DNA of 7,691 nt from CAKSKB01 sp034186235 (GTDB lineage Bacteria; Bacillota; Clostridia; HGM11514): positions 1 through 7,691 of the forward strand of contig JAXGBA010000076.1 of NCBI GenBank assembly GCA_034186235.1, in the 5' to 3' direction. Shown piece by piece: positions 5,835 through 7,691 of the stretch; the stretch's first letter is position 1, and every line of letters starts with the position of its first letter. A program made the translations under genes and the position numbers. A model generated the notes under the pieces. That model had not been told where the DNA came from. It ran no database searches and worked only from the letters and a program-made list of their open reading frames with translations.

Positions 5835-6314
5835 TTAATTTATCTCCGTTCGTTTAATATTAAGCTCATCGAGGACCGCCTCCTCGTGTGTACGCATAAT
5901 GCGGCGGTCACTCTCTTCAATGTGGTCGTAACCCATAAGGTGCATCATGGAATGAACCGTCAGAAACGCAATTTCACGCTCTAAACCGTGCCCGAACTCC
6001 TCCGCCTGCCGCATTGCGGTTTCGACCGAAATGACAATATCCCCGAGATACACAAGCCCGGTTTCGGGGTCAATATCGGTTTTTTCGACATGCCTTACAT
6101 CGGCAAGCATCGGAAAAGACAGCACATCGGTTTTTCTGTCTGTATTCCTGTGTTCACAGTTAAGGGTTCTTATTGCATCGTCATCGACAAAAGTAACCCC
6201 AACTTCGCAGCCGTAATCAATGTTTTCGTATGAAAGGCACTGCCCGACAATTCTTTCGAGCCACTCCGCCGTCACACCGTGTTTCAAGCCCTGTTCATCG
6301 CTGAACCGAACCAT
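5835..6314 (-). CDS. ybeY: endoribonuclease YbeY (rRNA maturation factor)
   Basis: YbeY is a single-strand-specific, metal-dependent endoribonuclease that acts in 16S rRNA 3'-end maturation and in quality control of 70S ribosomes. The signature HSMMHLMGYDH gives the zinc ligands H-x3-H-x5-H (residues 121, 125 and 131), preceded by the conserved RNTDRKTDVLSFP and YLGDIVIS segments. I chose the ATG at 6314 (MVRFSDEQ), giving 159 aa, because AAAGGA lies 8 bases upstream and the length matches the family (about 150-160). ATGs at 6320 and 6323 are also possible. The longer frame from 6353 (172 aa) would add a non-conserved tail that overlaps pgpH by 59 bases. With the chosen start the overlap with pgpH is 20 bases, which indicates coupling. 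Confidence 0.95.
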   Translation of the reverse strand: MVRFSDEQGLKHGVTAEWLERIVGQCLSYENIDYGCEVGVTFVDDDAIRTLNCEHRNTDRKTDVLSFPMLADVRHVEKTDIDPETGLVYLGDIVISVETAMRQAEEFGHGLEREIAFLTVHSMMHLMGYDHIEESDRRIMRTHEEAVLDELNIKRTEIN

Positions 6315-7691
6315 TTTCATCATCCTTTCCGTCTTCTTGCCCGGGATAGGCAACTCTTTTGTGAAAATATCCTTTCAGCGTGTTCATAAACGATTTTTTA
6401 ATTATGCACAAATCACAGAAAGATATGTCACATTCGTCAAACTGACCGTCATCTGCCTTTGATTTAATAAGCTTTGCGATAAAGCCTTCCAGCTCGTCTG
6501 CCGTGAAATCGGGGGCGGTTCTCACGGCGGCCTCTACGGTGTCTGCAAGCATAACAATCGCCGTCTCTTTGGTCTGCGGCTTCATGCATTTATAGCGGAA
6601 ATCGTTAATGTCGGCATTTTCGTTTTCCTGCTTTGCCTTGTGGTAAAAATACGCCGTTACGGTCGTGCCGTGGTGCTGATAGATAAAATCGATGAGCCGG
6701 GGCGGCAGCTTTGCTTCTTTTGCAAGCTTCACGCCGTCAATCGGGTGCGAAAGGATGTGCATTGCGCTCTCTTCGGGGGACATGAAATCGTGCGGATTTT
6801 CGCTGTACTGATTTTCCTTGAACATCTGCGGAGCGCACAGTTTTCCGACATCATGAAAATACGCCCCCGCACGGCACAAAAGTGAGTTTGCGCCGACGGC
6901 ATTTGCAGCGTTTTCCGCCAGATTGCCGACCATAAGGCTGTGGTGGTAAGTGCCGGGGGTTTCCATAATCATGCGCTTTAAAAGAATATTGTCGAAATTC
7001 ACATATTCCGCAAGCCGGAACTGCGTAAGCACCCCGAAAACGGTTTCCGTCACCGGGATAAGTCCTATCGAAACAACGCAGCCAATCATGATTCCGACGG
7101 CGGAAAGAAGGCTGTTCTGAACCGCCGGGCGGAGCGAAGCGTTCGTCCCGACGCTGTAAAGCAAAACGATAATTCCGCTGAGGGCGGAAGTTATGAGCGA
7201 TGTGTACACCACCTTGCTGCGGCTCACCGTTTTTGAAAGCATAAAAGCAATCGAAGTTCCGGAAAGCACGGCAGCAAGCGTAAGGTCCAGCCCTGCGTCA
7301 AAAGCGACTGCACAGATAAAGCAGGTCACAAGATTTGTGATAACCGCAATTTTTGCGTCAAACATCAGTGTGAGCATAATCGGCACGATAATCAGAGGCG
7401 CAAGGTAAACAGACCAGTTTTTCTCTTCCGAAAACAGCAGCACAACCAGCATCTGCACAATGAGTACAAAGCAGAATGCGCCGAAATCCAAAAACGAAAA
7501 ATCCTCTTTTCTTTTAAATAGGTAGGCAAAAAGAAGGGCAAGCATAAGAACCGCCAGCACCGCACGCCCCAGATGGCTTACGATGTTCATGGGAGTTTTG
7601 TCTTTTATCAGCCCCAGCTGTGACATCATTTTGTAGTGTTTTTCTTCAATGACCTCGCCCTTTCCGATGATTTTTGCGCCCTTTCGGTACA
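6295..7691 (-). CDS. pgpH: PgpH-type 7TM-HD cyclic-di-AMP phosphodiesterase (partial, 5' end outside window)
   Basis: The C-terminal 464 residues are present; the frame stays open to the window edge, so the ATG at 7629 is internal. The first residues, YRKGAKIIGKGEVIEEKHYK, are the end of the extracellular 7TMR-HDED domain. About seven hydrophobic segments follow (roughly 41-60, 67-87, 93-110, 113-130, 134-152, 163-182 and 192-216), then a cytoplasmic HD domain. The HD domain shows TYHHSLMVGNLAE (248-260), the metal-binding HDVGK (279-283), HILSHP (311-316), YQHHG (337-341) and LADTVEAA (381-388). This is the architecture of PgpH of Listeria and YqfF of Bacillus, which hydrolyse c-di-AMP to pApA and so affect potassium, osmotic and cell-wall homeostasis. 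Metal ligands look complete. The gene leads the ybeY-era-yqzL-recO group, as in many Firmicutes. Confidence 0.94.
   Translation of the reverse strand, partial: YRKGAKIIGKGEVIEEKHYKMMSQLGLIKDKTPMNIVSHLGRAVLAVLMLALLFAYLFKRKEDFSFLDFGAFCFVLIVQMLVVLLFSEEKNWSVYLAPLIIVPIMLTLMFDAKIAVITNLVTCFICAVAFDAGLDLTLAAVLSGTSIAFMLSKTVSRSKVVYTSLITSALSGIIVLLYSVGTNASLRPAVQNSLLSAVGIMIGCVVSIGLIPVTETVFGVLTQFRLAEYVNFDNILLKRMIMETPGTYHHSLMVGNLAENAANAVGANSLLCRAGAYFHDVGKLCAPQMFKENQYSENPHDFMSPEESAMHILSHPIDGVKLAKEAKLPPRLIDFIYQHHGTTVTAYFYHKAKQENENADINDFRYKCMKPQTKETAIVMLADTVEAAVRTAPDFTADELEGFIAKLIKSKADDGQFDECDISFCDLCIIKKSFMNTLKGYFHKRVAYPGQEDGKDDENGSVQR

Noticed and set aside
6315..6353. Upstream ybeY start at 6353 (172 aa)
   Set aside because: The extra residues are not conserved in YbeY, and the ATG at 6314 has a well-spaced ribosome binding site and gives the usual family length.
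1..7691. CRISPR array, rRNA, riboswitch or intact insertion sequence
   Set aside because: I read both strands for regularly spaced repeats, transposase motifs and conserved RNA cores and found none.

Overview
The window looks like the chromosome of a Gram-positive anaerobe of the class Clostridia, probably in or near the Oscillospiraceae/Ruminococcaceae. This is inferred from three things: the gene order pgpH-ybeY-era-yqzL-recO, which is typical of Firmicutes; a PPi-dependent glycolytic enzyme (pyruvate, phosphate dikinase) next to it; and AGGAGG-type ribosome binding sites. No species can be named from the sequence alone.

The layout has two parts. Positions 1320-7691 hold a tightly packed, entirely minus-strand housekeeping block. 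In transcription order it runs: pgpH (7TM-HD c-di-AMP phosphodiesterase, 5' end outside the window), ybeY (rRNA maturation endoribonuclease), era (ribosome assembly GTPase), yqzL (small conserved protein, 55 aa), recO (recombination mediator) and ppdK. Most genes overlap or abut. ppdK has its own good sigma-A-type promoter in the recO-ppdK gap and ends at a clear intrinsic terminator (1265-1303), so it can be expressed separately from the ribosome/repair cluster. YbeY and Era both act in 16S rRNA/30S maturation, RecO in RecA loading, PgpH in cyclic-di-AMP turnover, and PpdK interconverts PEP and pyruvate.

Positions 1-1320 are very different. They begin with the last 48 residues of a plus-strand AraC-family regulator. 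About 1.1 kb without any intact gene follows. Within it I can recognise three broken pieces: the C-terminal tail of a response-regulator receiver domain with its own intrinsic terminator (minus strand), the C-terminal tail of an excisionase-type DNA-binding protein (minus strand), and a heavily decayed type III-like adenine-specific DNA methyltransferase (plus strand). The methyltransferase piece has stops, frameshifts and a DPPY-to-VPPY change in the catalytic motif. This is best read as a graveyard of accessory or mobile-element DNA beside the housekeeping block.

I see no CRISPR array, intact mobile element, rRNA or tRNA gene, and no convincing undescribed system. The points most worth checking are the pseudogene scar and the small yqzL gene overlapping a TTG-started recO.
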